Below, piece by piece: positions 55,230-64,000 of a stretch of 64,000 nucleotides of DNA; the first letter of the stretch is position 1, and the number at the start of each line of letters is the position of its first letter. The notes beneath the pieces are model-generated. The model did no database searches. It was not told the origin of the DNA and saw nothing but the letters and a program-made list of their open reading frames with translations. The DNA comes from LMUY01 sp965199095. Lineage in GTDB: Bacteria; Pseudomonadota; Alphaproteobacteria; Acetobacterales; Acetobacteraceae. Position numbers and translations under genes: made by a program. Where the stretch lies: NCBI GenBank assembly GCA_965199095.1, contig CBDAQM010000006.1, forward strand, positions 1,284,841-1,348,840. Reading direction: 5' to 3'.

Positions 55230-56050
55230 TCAGCCGCCGAACAATACCGCGGACAACGCGTCAAAACTCGCCCGATCGGACGTGCAAATTAACCCGCCTC
55301 CCGTATCCGCCGCGGCCAATGGGGAGCCGTCGAAATGTGCGGAAAACCCGCCGGCTTCCTGGTGCAGCAGCCAGCCGGGCAGATGGTCCCACGGCATCAG
55401 CCGGTTGAACACCATGTAGTCGCAGTGCCCGGCGGCCAGCATGCGGTATTGATGGGCGGCGCAGCGGTAGTCGCACGATACCCCCACCCCGACCATGTTG
55501 CGCAGCACGGTGCTGCGCAGCGGCTCCCGCATGTAGCGCCAGGACACGCAGCCCGCCATCACCGCCGGCGCCACCGGGGCTGCCACCTGCAGCCGGGTGC
55601 GGTCGCCCGCCGGGTCCACCATCCAGGCGCCCTCGCCCAGCCGGGCGAGCGCGGTGGTGTCGCCCACCGGGTCCAGGATGGCGCCGGCCACCACCCGGCC
55701 ACCCACCACCGCCGCGGCCATTACGCCGAACAGCGGCAACCCGGCCACGTAGTTGGCAGTGCCGTCGATCGGGTCCACCACGAAGGCAAGCTCTGCCTCG
55801 CCCAGCCGGCCCACCAGGCCGGGGTCGGCGGCGCACGCCTCCTCCCCCACCACCAGGCAGCCGGGGAACAGGCGGTGCAGGCCGCTGGTGATCACCGCCT
55901 CCGCCGCCACATCCGCCTCGGTCACCAGGTCGGACGGGCTGGATTTCTCGTGCACCATCTCCGGCCGCAGCTTGCGAAAGCGGGGCATGATTTCGGTCCG
56001 CGCCGCCAGCCGCAGCAGGACGACGACCTCGTCCCACGCCGCCCTGTCGA

Positions 56051-56054
<4 letters not shown>
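55230..56054 (-). CDS. inositol-monophosphatase family protein
   Basis: 274 residues. Metal and phosphate sites of the family: TEADVAAE near 45-52, GEE at 70-72, DPIDGT at 94-99 and WD in NRLMPWDHLPGW. It hydrolyses a sugar or inositol phosphate, perhaps also involved in RNA metabolism as SuhB is. The GTG start overlaps the hflX stop by four bases, so it is translated from the same operon. Confidence 0.9.
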
Positions 56055-57193
<1,139 letters not shown>

Positions 57194-57323
57194 CGTCAGG
57201 CCGATCGACGCGGCAAGCCCGACTGCTTCCGCGAGCCGGGCCTCCGCAGCCCGCGGGACATCGGCCCGGTCCGGCCGCTCCCACGGGAGGATGACGGCCG
57301 CCCGGGTGGGGCGGACCGTGTCG

Positions 57324-57635
57324 TCAGACCGCTGCGTCGGCAGTCAGCATCTCCCGCGCCAAGGGGGATGGGGCGGCGCCGGCTGGCGCACCAGCCTCGG
57401 CCTTCGTCGCATCGAACAGTTGGATCGGCGCACCCGGCATCACCGTGCTGATCGCGTGCTTGTAGACGAGCTGGGTGTGCCCATCCCGCCGCAGCAGCAC
57501 GGAGAAATTGTCGAACCAGGTGATGATGCCCTGCAGCTTCACCCCGTTGACCAGGAACACCGTCACCGGCGCCTTGCTCTTGCGAACATGGTTCAGGAAC
57601 ACGTCCTGAACGTTTTGAGTCTTTTCACTGGCCAT
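57324..57635 (-). CDS. hfq: RNA chaperone Hfq
   Basis: 103 residues. The Sm fold is complete: QNVQDVFLNHVRKSKAPVTV, then GVKLQGIITWFDNFSVLLRR and the YKHAISTV strand with the conserved YKH. The C-terminal 30 residues form a flexible tail. It binds small RNAs and mRNAs as a hexamer. The position between dat and hflX is the usual one in this bacterial family. Confidence 0.97.
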   Translation of the reverse strand: MASEKTQNVQDVFLNHVRKSKAPVTVFLVNGVKLQGIITWFDNFSVLLRRDGHTQLVYKHAISTVMPGAPIQLFDATKAEAGAPAGAAPSPLAREMLTADAAV

Positions 57636-57775
57636 GATGCCAATCCTTATATTGTTGTTGTTCTAGTCCAGCCTGACTTTTTTGCCACCGAACCGGGCAC
57701 ACAGGTCCCGGTCGCGCCGGGCAAATGTAGCCATCTGGTCCCCCAACGCAAGCGTTACGATCCACTCGCATCGTC

Positions 57776-58645
57776 TTACTGCGGTGCGTTCGCCCGGCCC
57801 TTCGCATGGTTGGCAAACAGCTCGAACAGCCGCCGCGTGACCGGGCCGACCGTGCCATCGCCCACGGGGGCGCCGTCCAGGCGGGTGATCGGCTTGACGA
57901 AGGAGGTGGCGCTGGTCACGAAAATCTCCCGGGCGCTGCGCAGTTCCGCCTCGGTGACGGCGCGTTCCTCGCTCTCGATCCCGGCCTCCGCCATCTGCGC
58001 CAGCAGGGAGGCGCGGGTGCAGCCTGGCAGGATGGCATGGCTCAGCACCCGGGTGCGCAGCACGCCCGCGGCGTCCACCACCCACACCGTGGTGGAGGAG
58101 CCTTCGGTCACTGCGCCGTCCCGGTCCACCAGGATCGCCTCATACGCGCCGGCCTGGCGCGCCGCCTGCTTCGCCAGCACGTTCGCCAGCAGCCCGGTGG
58201 ATTTGATGTCGCACCGCTCCCACCGCTGGTCCGGCGCCACGATCGCCGACCCGGCCCAGGAATCAGGCGTCTTCGGGTAGGCGGGCGTGCGGCGGCAGGT
58301 GACCACCATCGCGGCCGGGATCGGACGGGCGGGAAACGCGTGGTCGCGCCGGGCGACGCCGCGGGTCACCTGCATGTAGACCAGCCCGTCGCGCAGCCGG
58401 TTGCGCTGCGTCACCTCGCGGATGACGTGGAGCATGGCGCGCCGGCCCATCGGCGGGGTGATGCTGATCTCCCGCAGCGAGCGCTCCAGCCGGCTCATGT
58501 GCAGGTCTTCGTCCAGGAAACGGCCGCCCGTCACATAGAGGACCTCGTAGACGCCGTCCGCGAACTGGTAGCCGCGGTCCTCCACGTTCACGCTGGCCTC
58601 GGGTTGCGGCACGTAGCGGCCGTTGACGTAGGCGATCCGGCTCAC
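57776..58645 (-). CDS. dat: D-amino-acid aminotransferase (class IV)
   Basis: 289 residues. Class IV aminotransferase fold: AYVNGRYVPQPEASVNVEDR, GYQFADGVYEVL, the pyridoxal-phosphate lysine Lys148 in CDIKSTGLLANVL, and EGSSTTVWVV. It interconverts D-alanine and D-glutamate, precursors of peptidoglycan. A 140-base gap separates it from hfq. Confidence 0.92.
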   Translation of the reverse strand: MSRIAYVNGRYVPQPEASVNVEDRGYQFADGVYEVLYVTGGRFLDEDLHMSRLERSLREISITPPMGRRAMLHVIREVTQRNRLRDGLVYMQVTRGVARRDHAFPARPIPAAMVVTCRRTPAYPKTPDSWAGSAIVAPDQRWERCDIKSTGLLANVLAKQAARQAGAYEAILVDRDGAVTEGSSTTVWVVDAAGVLRTRVLSHAILPGCTRASLLAQMAEAGIESEERAVTEAELRSAREIFVTSATSFVKPITRLDGAPVGDGTVGPVTRRLFELFANHAKGRANAPQ

Positions 58646-58690
58646 GATGCATCCTTTCCAATCTGGTTCCGCGCCATGCGAAGGCGATTG

Positions 58691-59974
58691 CTACCCTGGG
58701 CCGCCTGGCAGGTCGAGCAGCGCTTTCCAGCCCTCCGCGCCGGGAAGCGGCTGCCAGACCAGCGCCGTCCCGCCCCGCGACTCGATCCAAGCCGGGTGGC
58801 CGCCCGTGTGGACCGCATCGCCGCGGACGATGTGCAGCCCGAGTCCGGGCAGGCCCGGCAGGCCGCAGGACGCCCAGTCGGCATAGGCCCGCAGCATGGC
58901 CCGCATCGCGCCCGCGTCGCCGTAGCCCAGCACCTCACCCCCGCGCCATAGCGCGACGCCGCGACGCGCGGCGTCCACGACCCCGAACGGCTCGGCTGGC
59001 AGCCATGGCCGTTGCTCCGGCGGCTCGCCGCTGCCGAAGATCGCGAAACCGGGCGCAACCCGGCCCAGGAAGGCGCGGAACGCCACCACGGCGCTGCCCG
59101 CAGCCCCGTCCGGCCCGATCGCGAGCGGCAGCGTTACACGCCGGGGCGGCGGCCCGGCGATCCCACCCCAGAATGGCAGCCCCGTCAGCGGGACGCGCAG
59201 CACCGGGCGGTTCTGCCCCTCGCCGAGCAGCGGCACGAACCAGCCCGCCACGGTGTGGTCCGCGACGAAGCGATCGCCCTGCCGCCGCAGCACCGACACC
59301 TGGCAGCCGCCGCCGCGCAACTCGACCGGCGCCAGCACCTGCCCGCCTTCCGCCACCTGGTCGAACAGCACGGCGGGCAGCGCCCAGGTGGCGGCGGTGA
59401 TCATCACGCGGTCGAACGGCGCGCCCGCCGCATGCCCCGCGGCGCCGTCGGTGGCGAGCACGGTGACGGCGCCGAGCCCCAGCCCGGCCAGGTCCGCCCG
59501 GCTTTGCTCCGCCAGGTCGGGGATGATCTCGATCCCGCTCACCTGGCCGCCCTCGCCGACCAGGCGCGCCATGATCGCCGCGAGCCAGCCGGAGCCGGAG
59601 CCGATCTCCAGCACGCGGTGCCCCGGCTGCAGGTCCAGCAGGTGCAGCAGCCATAGCACGTAGCTGGGTTGCGAGTTGGTGGAGGGCAGCGTCGCACCCG
59701 CCGCGTCCACGTGCTGCATGACGGCATCGCTGTAGATGTCGGCCAGCGCGTCCTCGGGGTCGACGTCGCTGTCCCGCAGTGTGTCGTCGCTGGCGGGCCG
59801 CAGCACTCCGCCAAGGCGGAACCGGTGGACGAAATGGTGCCGCGGCGTCGCGGCCACGGCGTCGCGGAATCGGCGCGGCAGCCCGTCCGGCGCGCCGTAG
59901 CGGCGGAACGCGCCGTCCAGCATGTCCAGGAACCGCGCCATGTGGGGCGCCACTTGCTCGTGCGTCAGCGTCAT
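58691..59974 (-). CDS. protein-L-isoaspartate O-methyltransferase-like protein with a C-terminal extension
   Basis: 427 residues from the ATG at 59974, six bases after AAGGAG; an ATG at 59980 directly touches that site and is less likely. The first half is a PCMT-type methyltransferase: TLPSTNSQPSYVLWLL, SAM motif VLEIGSGSGWLAAIM, and DRVMITAATWALP. Ordinary PCMTs are about 210 residues; here about 200 more follow (FAIFGSGEPPEQRPWLPAE, then WIESRGGTALVWQPLPG), a domain I do not recognise. Divergent from the sigma-factor gene. Confidence 0.8.
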   Translation of the reverse strand: MTLTHEQVAPHMARFLDMLDGAFRRYGAPDGLPRRFRDAVAATPRHHFVHRFRLGGVLRPASDDTLRDSDVDPEDALADIYSDAVMQHVDAAGATLPSTNSQPSYVLWLLHLLDLQPGHRVLEIGSGSGWLAAIMARLVGEGGQVSGIEIIPDLAEQSRADLAGLGLGAVTVLATDGAAGHAAGAPFDRVMITAATWALPAVLFDQVAEGGQVLAPVELRGGGCQVSVLRRQGDRFVADHTVAGWFVPLLGEGQNRPVLRVPLTGLPFWGGIAGPPPRRVTLPLAIGPDGAAGSAVVAFRAFLGRVAPGFAIFGSGEPPEQRPWLPAEPFGVVDAARRGVALWRGGEVLGYGDAGAMRAMLRAYADWASCGLPGLPGLGLHIVRGDAVHTGGHPAWIESRGGTALVWQPLPGAEGWKALLDLPGGPG

Positions 59975-60083
59975 CGTCATCTCCTTCGCGGCGGAGTGCG
60001 CGCGGCGCCGGGCGACGCGGACGGTGCAAAGAATTTTTTGCCGCCCTGTCCGCGCGCGCCCGTCGTGGGCGCATGGAGGTGCG

Positions 60084-60644
60084 ATGGCCGACCTGTCACA
60101 GCACGCGCGCACCCGGGCGCCCCCGACGCCGCCCACGCCGCGGGATGTCGGCGCGGCCTTGGCTGCGCTGTCGGAGGATGACCTGCTGCGCCTGCGCGCG
60201 CTCGCCCGGCTGCGGGCGCGGGCGCTGCCCGGCGGCCTGTCCTGGTCCGACCTGCTGCATGAGGCCGTGCTGCGCGCCCTGGCAGGCTCGCGCCCATGGC
60301 CGCCGGGCGTGCCGCTGCTGGCGTTCCTGGCGGGGGTGATGCGCAGCCTCTGCGACGAGCACTGGCGGCATCACCGCCGCCAGGCCGCGCTGCCCGCGCT
60401 GGACGAAAGCGGCCGGTGCTACGACCCGGAGCGGGCCTGCGCGGCGGCAGAAGCCTTGGCCACCATCCATCGGCTGTTCGCGTCCGACGCTGGCGCCATG
60501 ACGGTCATCACCGGGCTGATCGGCGGCATGACGGCCGAGGAGATCCGCGGTCATTACGGCCTCACCGCCATCGAGTACGACACGGCGCGGAAGCGGATCA
60601 GGCGGGCGCTGCTGCGGCACGGGCTGGCGTGGTCCTGGCCATGA
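60084..60644 (+). CDS. ECF-type RNA polymerase sigma factor
   Basis: 186 residues from the ATG at 60084, preceded by GGAGGT (60075-60080). Region 2-like sequence (LSWSDLLHEAVLRALAGS, LAFLAGVMRSLCDEHWRHHR) and region 4-like end (MTVITGLIGGMTAEEIRGHY, then RKRIRRALLRHG). It should direct a small regulon; the coupled next gene may be its regulator or target. Divergent from the methyltransferase gene with a 109-base gap. Confidence 0.75.
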   Translation: MADLSQHARTRAPPTPPTPRDVGAALAALSEDDLLRLRALARLRARALPGGLSWSDLLHEAVLRALAGSRPWPPGVPLLAFLAGVMRSLCDEHWRHHRRQAALPALDESGRCYDPERACAAAEALATIHRLFASDAGAMTVITGLIGGMTAEEIRGHYGLTAIEYDTARKRIRRALLRHGLAWSWP

Positions 60645-60883
60645 ACGACCCGATCCATCGCCAGCGCGGCCTGGCAGCGCTGTTGGACGCGCTGGAAGCC
60701 GAGCTGCTCGCCGCCCCGGCCGAGGACGTCAGCGACGCGTTGCGCGACACTGCCCGGGCGCGGGACGTGCTATGCCGGGAGGTGCGGGGCCTGGTGAACA
60801 AGGCCATGACGGCGGTCGAGGACAGCCCCGCCGCTGCGATGCCAGACGGGATTTGCGAGCAGGCGGGCTTGCATCGTCATTGA
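60641..60883 (+). CDS. small protein coupled to the sigma factor
   Basis: 80 residues starting at an ATG that overlaps the sigma stop (ATGA). The sequence IHRQRGLAALLDALEAELLA, then DALRDTARARDVLCREVRGL is helical and acidic-basic mixed, without membrane segments. It could act as an anti-sigma or stabilising partner; this is only context. The last 20 residues look less natural. Confidence 0.6.
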   Translation: MNDPIHRQRGLAALLDALEAELLAAPAEDVSDALRDTARARDVLCREVRGLVNKAMTAVEDSPAAAMPDGICEQAGLHRH

Positions 60884-60894
60884 CCTGAGCGTCT

Positions 60895-61085
60895 CGACAG
60901 CCTTGCCGCCTTGGCAAGCATCACCCAGGCCCGTCCATCGATGGCGACGAGAGCGAGCCCGATGAGCAGCATCTCACCTGGTTGAGTGTTCGATAACTAT
61001 TTATCCTAGGACGACGCATCCCAAGAGGACGGCGCTCGCCGGGATCAGCAGGGTCACGAGGGACACGTGGTTGCGCCTGCCCGGC
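60895..61085 (-). pseudogene. C-terminal relic of an EamA-type transporter
   Basis: On the minus strand the sequence HVSLVTLLIPASAVLLGCVV is the penultimate helix of EamA/DMT transporters. After a stop near 61001 a neighbouring frame gives MLLIGLALVAIDGRAWVML, the last helix and tail. The rest is gone. Confidence 0.5.
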
Positions 61086-61254
61086 CCAGAATACGGAAAA
61101 AATGAACGTGTCCCAACACTTTGAGAAAAGCACAAGCGCGTTGCAGCAGTTCCGTAAGGGAAGTTGAGACAATTGCATTGTGGACCACTGCGCAAACTCC
61201 GCTAAGTGTTGGACCGACGCCCGTTGGGGGCCATATGAGCGGAAACCGGCGTTT

Positions 61255-61869
61255 ATGAGCGAAGAACTCCTCCAGACGATCCCGCAGCAGCTTGGAAAAT
61301 ACACCTACTACAGGTTGGGCGCGACGACGTTGGACCAGTTAAAGAAGGCTGGCATAATCCCCAATCGGACATACGCGAAGCTACGTCGTAAAAAGCCGGA
61401 CGGTCTGGTGGTGTATCATGGAGAAATTAAGGCTGTTGTCGAGTACAAGCAAGCTAAAGAACTTAGCTCGCAGGCAGACATTAGAAAGGCGATTGCTCAG
61501 GAGATCGATGTTGCCAATACTCTTTGTAAAATCCTTATAGTCACAGACGGAAGCAAAAGCTTCTGGGTGAATGCCATGAATGGGGACCGAATTAGGGATT
61601 CGAAGGGCCATGAAGTGCAAGTTGTTTTTCATCCGTTTCCTGTTACTGATATCAACAAAATTGAGTTCCTTCTAAGTGAAATGGATGCGTCACTCACGCC
61701 GTCAGATTCGGTCATTAGAAGCGCAAAACTGATAGACCCGACGCCATTGGCAAATCGCCTTTGGCAAACGATCTGGGTAGCCACCGGAAAGTCGCCGGTA
61801 AAGTGTCTGTACAACGTTGTCGAGTTGTTCATTTTTAAGTTCCTAAGTGATTTACGGGTTCTTCCGTAA
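61255..61869 (+). pseudogene. N-terminus of a restriction-modification (N6-methylase-type) protein cut by IS66
   Basis: About 200 residues from the ATG at 61255 (MSEELLQTIPQQLGKYTYYR). A nuclease-like core follows: KKPDGLVVYHGEIKAVVEYK, with D..EYK residues as in PD-(D/E)XK enzymes. It ends NVVELFIFKFLSDL, the segment that normally leads into the methylase domain, where IS66 begins. The DNA is visibly richer in A and T than its neighbours, suggesting transfer. The rest of the gene is not found beyond the IS. Confidence 0.65.
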
Positions 61870-63342
61870 TTGCTCACCTGGGTAGCCCCAGAATTGGATC
61901 GGGGTGGGCCGTCAAGCCAGAGTTAACGGTTGACGTGACCACGAGCGACTCGATTCAAGCTCTGTGTGCCCCCCGGTATCGACCTCGCCAAGCTGAGCCA
62001 CGCGGAGAAGGATGAACTGATCCTCTCGCTGTTGCCGTTGGTCGGGCGGCTGGAAGCGGCATTGGCGCGGATCACGGACCTGGAGAAGCGCCTGGCCGCC
62101 TATGAACGGCCGCCGAAGAACCCCGGCAATTCCTCGATGCCGCCGTCCAAAGGCCAAAAGCCCAATCGCGCCGAGGGCGACAAACCGCCCCGCAAAGGCC
62201 GGCCCGGCGTCGGGCGCATGCTGGAACCCAACCCTGATCGCGTGGTCGACGCCACCCTCGATGCCTGCCCGCATTGCGCCGCCAGCTTCCCCGCCGGGCA
62301 GCAGACGCCGCAGCAGGTCTATGACCGCATCAAGTTGCCGCCGATCAAGCCCGACGTGACGCGCGTGCGCCTGTTCGGCGGCCGTTGCACGTGCTGCGGC
62401 GAGCGCGCCACGGCTACCGCACCTGCGGGCTTGGAGCCCGGCTCGCCCTTCGGCCAATCGATCACCGCCCTGGTGGTGTATCTGCATTACGCACACGCCA
62501 TCGGGCTGGAACGCCTGTGCGCCCTGATGGCCGAGATGTTCGCGCTGACCATCAGCGAAGGCGCGATCAGCAACATGTCGGCGCGGTCGCGCGAGCCGCT
62601 GGTGGCGGCTGCCTCGACCATCCAGCAGGCGGTCGTGGCCAGCGAGGTGGTCGCCTCGGATGAAACCTCCGCCCGGGTGAATGGCCAGACCTGGTGGGAG
62701 TGGGTCTTCGTCGGCACACTGGCCGTGCTGCACGTCATCCGCCCCAGCCGCGGCAAGGCCGTCGTCCAGGAGGTGTTCGGCGCCGTCCAGCCGATGGTCT
62801 GGGTGTCCGACATGCTCGGCAGCCAGCGCGGCCACGCGGTGCAATGGCAGGTGTGCCTGGCCCACCTGCTGCGCGATGCACAGTATGGCATCGAGTGCGG
62901 CGACACCGCTTTCAGTACGCCATTCAGACGCTTGCTGCTGCGCGCCATCGCCATCGGGCGACGACGCGACACGCTGAAAGACGCCACCCTGAAGCAATAT
63001 CATGCTGACCTGGACCGTAGGCTGGACCGGATCATGGCCGCCGTGCCGGTGGGGGAGCCGGGCCGCAAGCTGCGCAAGCGCATCGCCGCCAACCGTGGCC
63101 ACCTGTTCGTCTTCATGACAAACCGGGCCGTGCCCTACACCAACAACGTCTCCGAGCGGAACCTCCGCCCCAGCATCATCTTCCGCAAGGTGACCAACGG
63201 CTTCCGCTGCGAATGGGGCGCCCACGCCTACGCCGCGTTCCGCTCCATCGTCAGCACCGCCAAAGCCAATCGGGCTCCCGTGCTCAACGCACTCCGCACC
63301 GCACTGCTCACACCACTAACCTTGCCGGGGTGAGCAATTACG
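61865..63342 (+). mobile_element. IS66-family element with a single transposase
   Basis: 1478 bp with perfect 14-base inverted ends CGTAATTGCTCACC and GGTGAGCAATTACG. No target duplication is visible. Only the large transposase gene is present, without the TnpA and TnpB helper genes, as in the ISBst12-like subgroup. Confidence 0.88.
61966..63333 (+). CDS. IS66-family transposase
   Basis: 455 residues, intact. N-terminal coiled coil (LLPLVGRLEAALARITDLEK), a region NPGNSSMPPSKGQKPNR, a zinc-finger-like CPHC...CTCCG, then the DDE core: VASDETSARVNGQTWWEWV, MLGSQRGHAVQWQVCLAHLL and RAVPYTNNVSERNLRPSII. Start assigned at the first GTG of the frame near 61966; the homology begins a few residues later. 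Confidence 0.9.
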   Translation: MPPGIDLAKLSHAEKDELILSLLPLVGRLEAALARITDLEKRLAAYERPPKNPGNSSMPPSKGQKPNRAEGDKPPRKGRPGVGRMLEPNPDRVVDATLDACPHCAASFPAGQQTPQQVYDRIKLPPIKPDVTRVRLFGGRCTCCGERATATAPAGLEPGSPFGQSITALVVYLHYAHAIGLERLCALMAEMFALTISEGAISNMSARSREPLVAAASTIQQAVVASEVVASDETSARVNGQTWWEWVFVGTLAVLHVIRPSRGKAVVQEVFGAVQPMVWVSDMLGSQRGHAVQWQVCLAHLLRDAQYGIECGDTAFSTPFRRLLLRAIAIGRRRDTLKDATLKQYHADLDRRLDRIMAAVPVGEPGRKLRKRIAANRGHLFVFMTNRAVPYTNNVSERNLRPSIIFRKVTNGFRCEWGAHAYAAFRSIVSTAKANRAPVLNALRTALLTPLTLPG

Positions 63343-63344
63343 TT

Positions 63345-63624
63345 TTATTTCGAACACTTCTAGGAAGGGGCTGGCTTCCGCGCCACCCCTCTTCAAAGAG
63401 GCCAATAGCGTCAATATACCCACAATTGCACCGCCATTTATAAGAAACAGGTTTCTCATAACGCCGGTGGCATATGACGCTGCCGAAGTTATTCTCGCCT
63501 GATCCTCAAGTCCAACAATCCGCCTTAACTCTAACTCAGCCGCAGCCTCCAGCCGCCTTTGCTCGATCTGCATAGCCAATTCAGCTTTGGGCCGCTCGAC
63601 CTGCAAGGCTTCATCTAGCGTCAT
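63345..63624 (-). CDS. membrane protein of unknown function, C-terminus cut by IS66
   Basis: The ATG at 63624 opens MTLDEALQVERPKAELAMQI, a charged coiled-coil-like helix (QRRLEAAAELELRRIVGLE). One or two hydrophobic segments follow (NLFLINGGAIVGILTLLAS). After PFLEVFEIK the frame runs into the IS66 end, so the native C-terminus is missing. No family recognised. Confidence 0.55.
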
Positions 63625-63881
63625 CTGTTCTCCGCTCAAAGAGACTGGGCACGTGGCGCTGCGATTTGCCCACAATCCCATCCAGAGACAACCATGATCC
63701 AGGGGCGTTCGTCCACGGCGCTGCGCGAACCTGGCGACCTGTGTTAGCCCGGTCTCCGGCCCTGCTATCGTGCTCATCGCGGATCAGCGCGTCGGTTCGC
63801 GTCCAAGCTGCCAGTAGGGTTGCAGATCGTATATGGTCGCCGTGGAGGGAGAAGCTGCGCCGTCCGCTACATCATCCGGCG

Positions 63882-64000
63882 TGTGATCGAACGGCTCTGG
63901 GCGTTAATGCACAAGCATGTCACCCACAACCGGTGCCACGAGAGGTTCGCTGATTTCAGTGCCGCCATGCTGACGTTCCTCCGCGAGGAGGTGCCGCGGA
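63882..64000 (+). mobile_element. IS630 type b fragment running off the window
   Basis: From about 63884 the plus strand repeats the 3' part of the IS630 type b transposase (IERLWALMHKHVTHNRCHER and FADFSAAMLTFLREEVPR), with only small differences from 54334-54447. The catalytic first half is absent. It continues beyond the window. Confidence 0.9.

Overview
The window is high-GC DNA that reads like an alphaproteobacterium, most likely of the Acetobacteraceae. The best evidence is the conserved minus-strand block dat - hfq - hflX - inositol-monophosphatase (58645 to 55230). About a third of the window is insertion sequences or their wreckage: IS5, ISAzo13, ISAs1 (four copies), IS630 (two types), IS21, IS1380, IS701, IS66 and a truncated group II intron. 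Many neighbouring genes are broken. The host block and several operons are intact, so general sequencing noise is an unlikely cause; this looks like an IS-rich accessory region in active decay.

Layout. 1-6.6 kb: small secreted proteins, several frameshifted, and a GRAM-domain protein. 6.6-12 kb: an ESAT-6-like pore protein, transposase remnants, a membrane protein, a scpA gene split by a 113-bp palindromic insert, and an ankyrin-type gene cut by an IS5 fragment. 12-19.2 kb: the most interesting locus, a tightly coupled five-gene operon encoding a J-like membrane protein, a GrpE-like small protein, an Hsp70-like ATPase, an AAA+ ATPase and a two-helix membrane protein. 19.3-29 kb: nested mobile elements. 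26-38.3 kb: a graveyard of conflict genes between ISs: a YegI-like kinase tail, a methyltransferase-HNH fusion with a nonsense codon, an MmeI-like restriction-modification gene with two nonsense codons plus IS1380, and a vgrG remnant followed by a toxin tip and a probable immunity gene.

40-44.3 kb: an intact three-gene operon of a YfiR-like periplasmic protein, a TonB-dependent receptor and a chemoreceptor. 46.4-52.3 kb: an intact catabolic operon (substrate-binding protein, COG0523 metallochaperone GTPase, cyclic amidohydrolase, permease, ATPase) divergent from an IclR regulator, with a perfect inverted repeat between them. 52.5-55.3 kb: an SDR oxidoreductase, then IS630 nested in an IS701 remnant. 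55.2-60.9 kb: host genes (phosphatase, hflX, hfq, dat, an isoaspartyl-methyltransferase-like protein, a sigma factor and a coupled small protein). 60.9-64 kb: relics, including a restriction-modification N-terminus cut by an intact IS66.

How genes work together: the 12-19 kb operon looks like a self-contained, membrane-linked Hsp70 chaperone cycle (J-like plus exchange-factor-like plus ATPase) joined to an AAA+ unfoldase. The 46-52 kb operon would import and ring-open a cyclic amide under IclR control. The 40-44 kb operon would couple outer-membrane ligand uptake to chemotaxis-type signalling. I saw no rRNA, tRNA or CRISPR array.
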